This document shows, piece after piece, positions 63,703 to 64,000 of a stretch of 64,000 nucleotides of DNA. How positions within the stretch are numbered: the first letter of the stretch is position 1; every line of letters begins with the position of its first letter. This DNA is from UBA6168 sp041741095. Lineage in GTDB: Bacteria > Bacteroidota > Bacteroidia > Chitinophagales > Saprospiraceae. The stretch lies in assembly GCA_041741095.1 (NCBI GenBank), contig JBGSKQ010000133.1, forward strand, positions 16,713 to 80,712, given 5' to 3'. A program made the position numbers and the translations under genes. Under the pieces are notes generated by a model, which saw nothing but the letters and a program-made list of their open reading frames with translations, was not told the DNA's origin and did no database searches.

Positions 63703-63710
63703 CAAACTTA
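63703..63710 (-). promoter_or_regulatory. -7 promoter element for the small membrane protein
   Basis: TAAGTTTG followed by CG on the minus strand. Confidence 0.5.
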
Positions 63711-63813
63711 GGAGGCATGACTGCCAAGGAAAGTAACATTTATTACATGGGGGAATAATTGTTAAACTGCACGAATTTTCAATGTAAGGGTTCAGCACCA
63801 AGGCGACATCTTT

Positions 63814-63989
63814 TTTCTTGCCCGGATTTTTCAATATTACACAGCTTTCGCAAGGAAAAAAGGTGTCGTGCGATGATTTTTAGAAAAACCATTGAAATAA
63901 AAAATCTATAACTTTCTAAAAATCAACCACAACCGAATTGTGTTTAGACTCATTTGAGGCCAAAAAAGGGTGTGTCTAAACACAGTTCG
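63814..63989. repeat. Three consecutive hairpins at the window end
   Basis: CGACATCTTTTTTCTTGC with a near-complement at 63850-63868; GATTTTTAGAAA/TTTCTAAAAATC (63875-63886 and 63913-63924, perfect); CGAATTGTGTTTAGAC/GTCTAAACACAGTTCG (63934-63949 and 63974-63989, 15 of 16). No gene in 63740-64000. Confidence 0.65.
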
Positions 63990-64000
63990 TCACCTTCATC

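Overview
The window is chromosomal DNA of a member of the phylum Bacteroidota, probably a Saprospiria-like environmental species; the phylum is well supported and the class is a guess. Evidence: type IX secretion (T9SS) sorting domains of both types, a PorP/SprF protein, bacillithiol synthesis (BshB1), DUF1599 next to a BT_3928-type DoxX protein, TypA and NusB of Bacteroidota form, and about twenty upstream boxes matching the Bacteroidota -7 promoter element TAnnTTTG, most followed by C. Classical Shine-Dalgarno sites are almost absent, and several genes appear to start with TTG or GTG.

Layout. 1-4.1 kb: a T9SS cargo protein and a two-gene histidine kinase/LytTR response regulator operon. 4.1-6.6 kb: two tRNA-Leu genes, hscB and rseP. 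6.6-13.6 kb: housekeeping genes rsmE, DUF4159, yidD, DUF1599 + DoxX/BT_3928, nusB and an OmpA protein with thrombospondin type 3 repeats. 13.7-19.5 kb: typA, a secreted type I pullulanase, bshB1, a small secreted protein and a haem-binding-domain protein. 19.6-30 kb: tRNA-Met, a TPR protein, a tail-anchored glycine-rich protein, rnr, a triple-LysM protein, an M23 metallopeptidase and a UbiD-family decarboxylase.

30.4-40 kb is a surface module: a 2146-residue adhesin with calcium-binding repeats, seven near-identical Ig-like repeats and a type B T9SS sorting domain, followed in the same direction by a PorP/SprF protein and an OmpA/PD40 protein. 40-46 kb carries a FadJ-type beta-oxidation enzyme, an outer-membrane protein, a dense palindromic repeat cluster, a zinc-metalloprotease lipoprotein and rtcB.

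46.2-64 kb is the accessory part. It opens with an indel-free array of 23 degenerate 21-bp units, then a one-polypeptide restriction-modification enzyme with a mosaic, AT-rich recognition segment and a palindrome inserted in its coding sequence. After these come a hydrolase, an RDD protein, a TonB/MORN lipoprotein, two uncharacterised secreted proteins (one ending in a von Hippel-Lindau-like beta domain), YdeI/OmdA, GNAT, a VapBC-like pair, yjdM, a beta-helix gene remnant, a beta-propeller lipoprotein, DUF1801, a ketoglutarate-semialdehyde-type dehydrogenase and a small Cys-rich membrane protein. Intergenic spaces hold many long perfect hairpins. The last 200 bases hold three consecutive hairpins and no gene.

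The strongest leads for undescribed biology are the 21-bp/heptad array beside the restriction enzyme, the shared anti-Shine-Dalgarno-like leader element in front of nusB and typA, the VHL-like secreted protein, and the palindrome inside the restriction enzyme gene. Functions are assigned from motifs read by eye; no database search was run.
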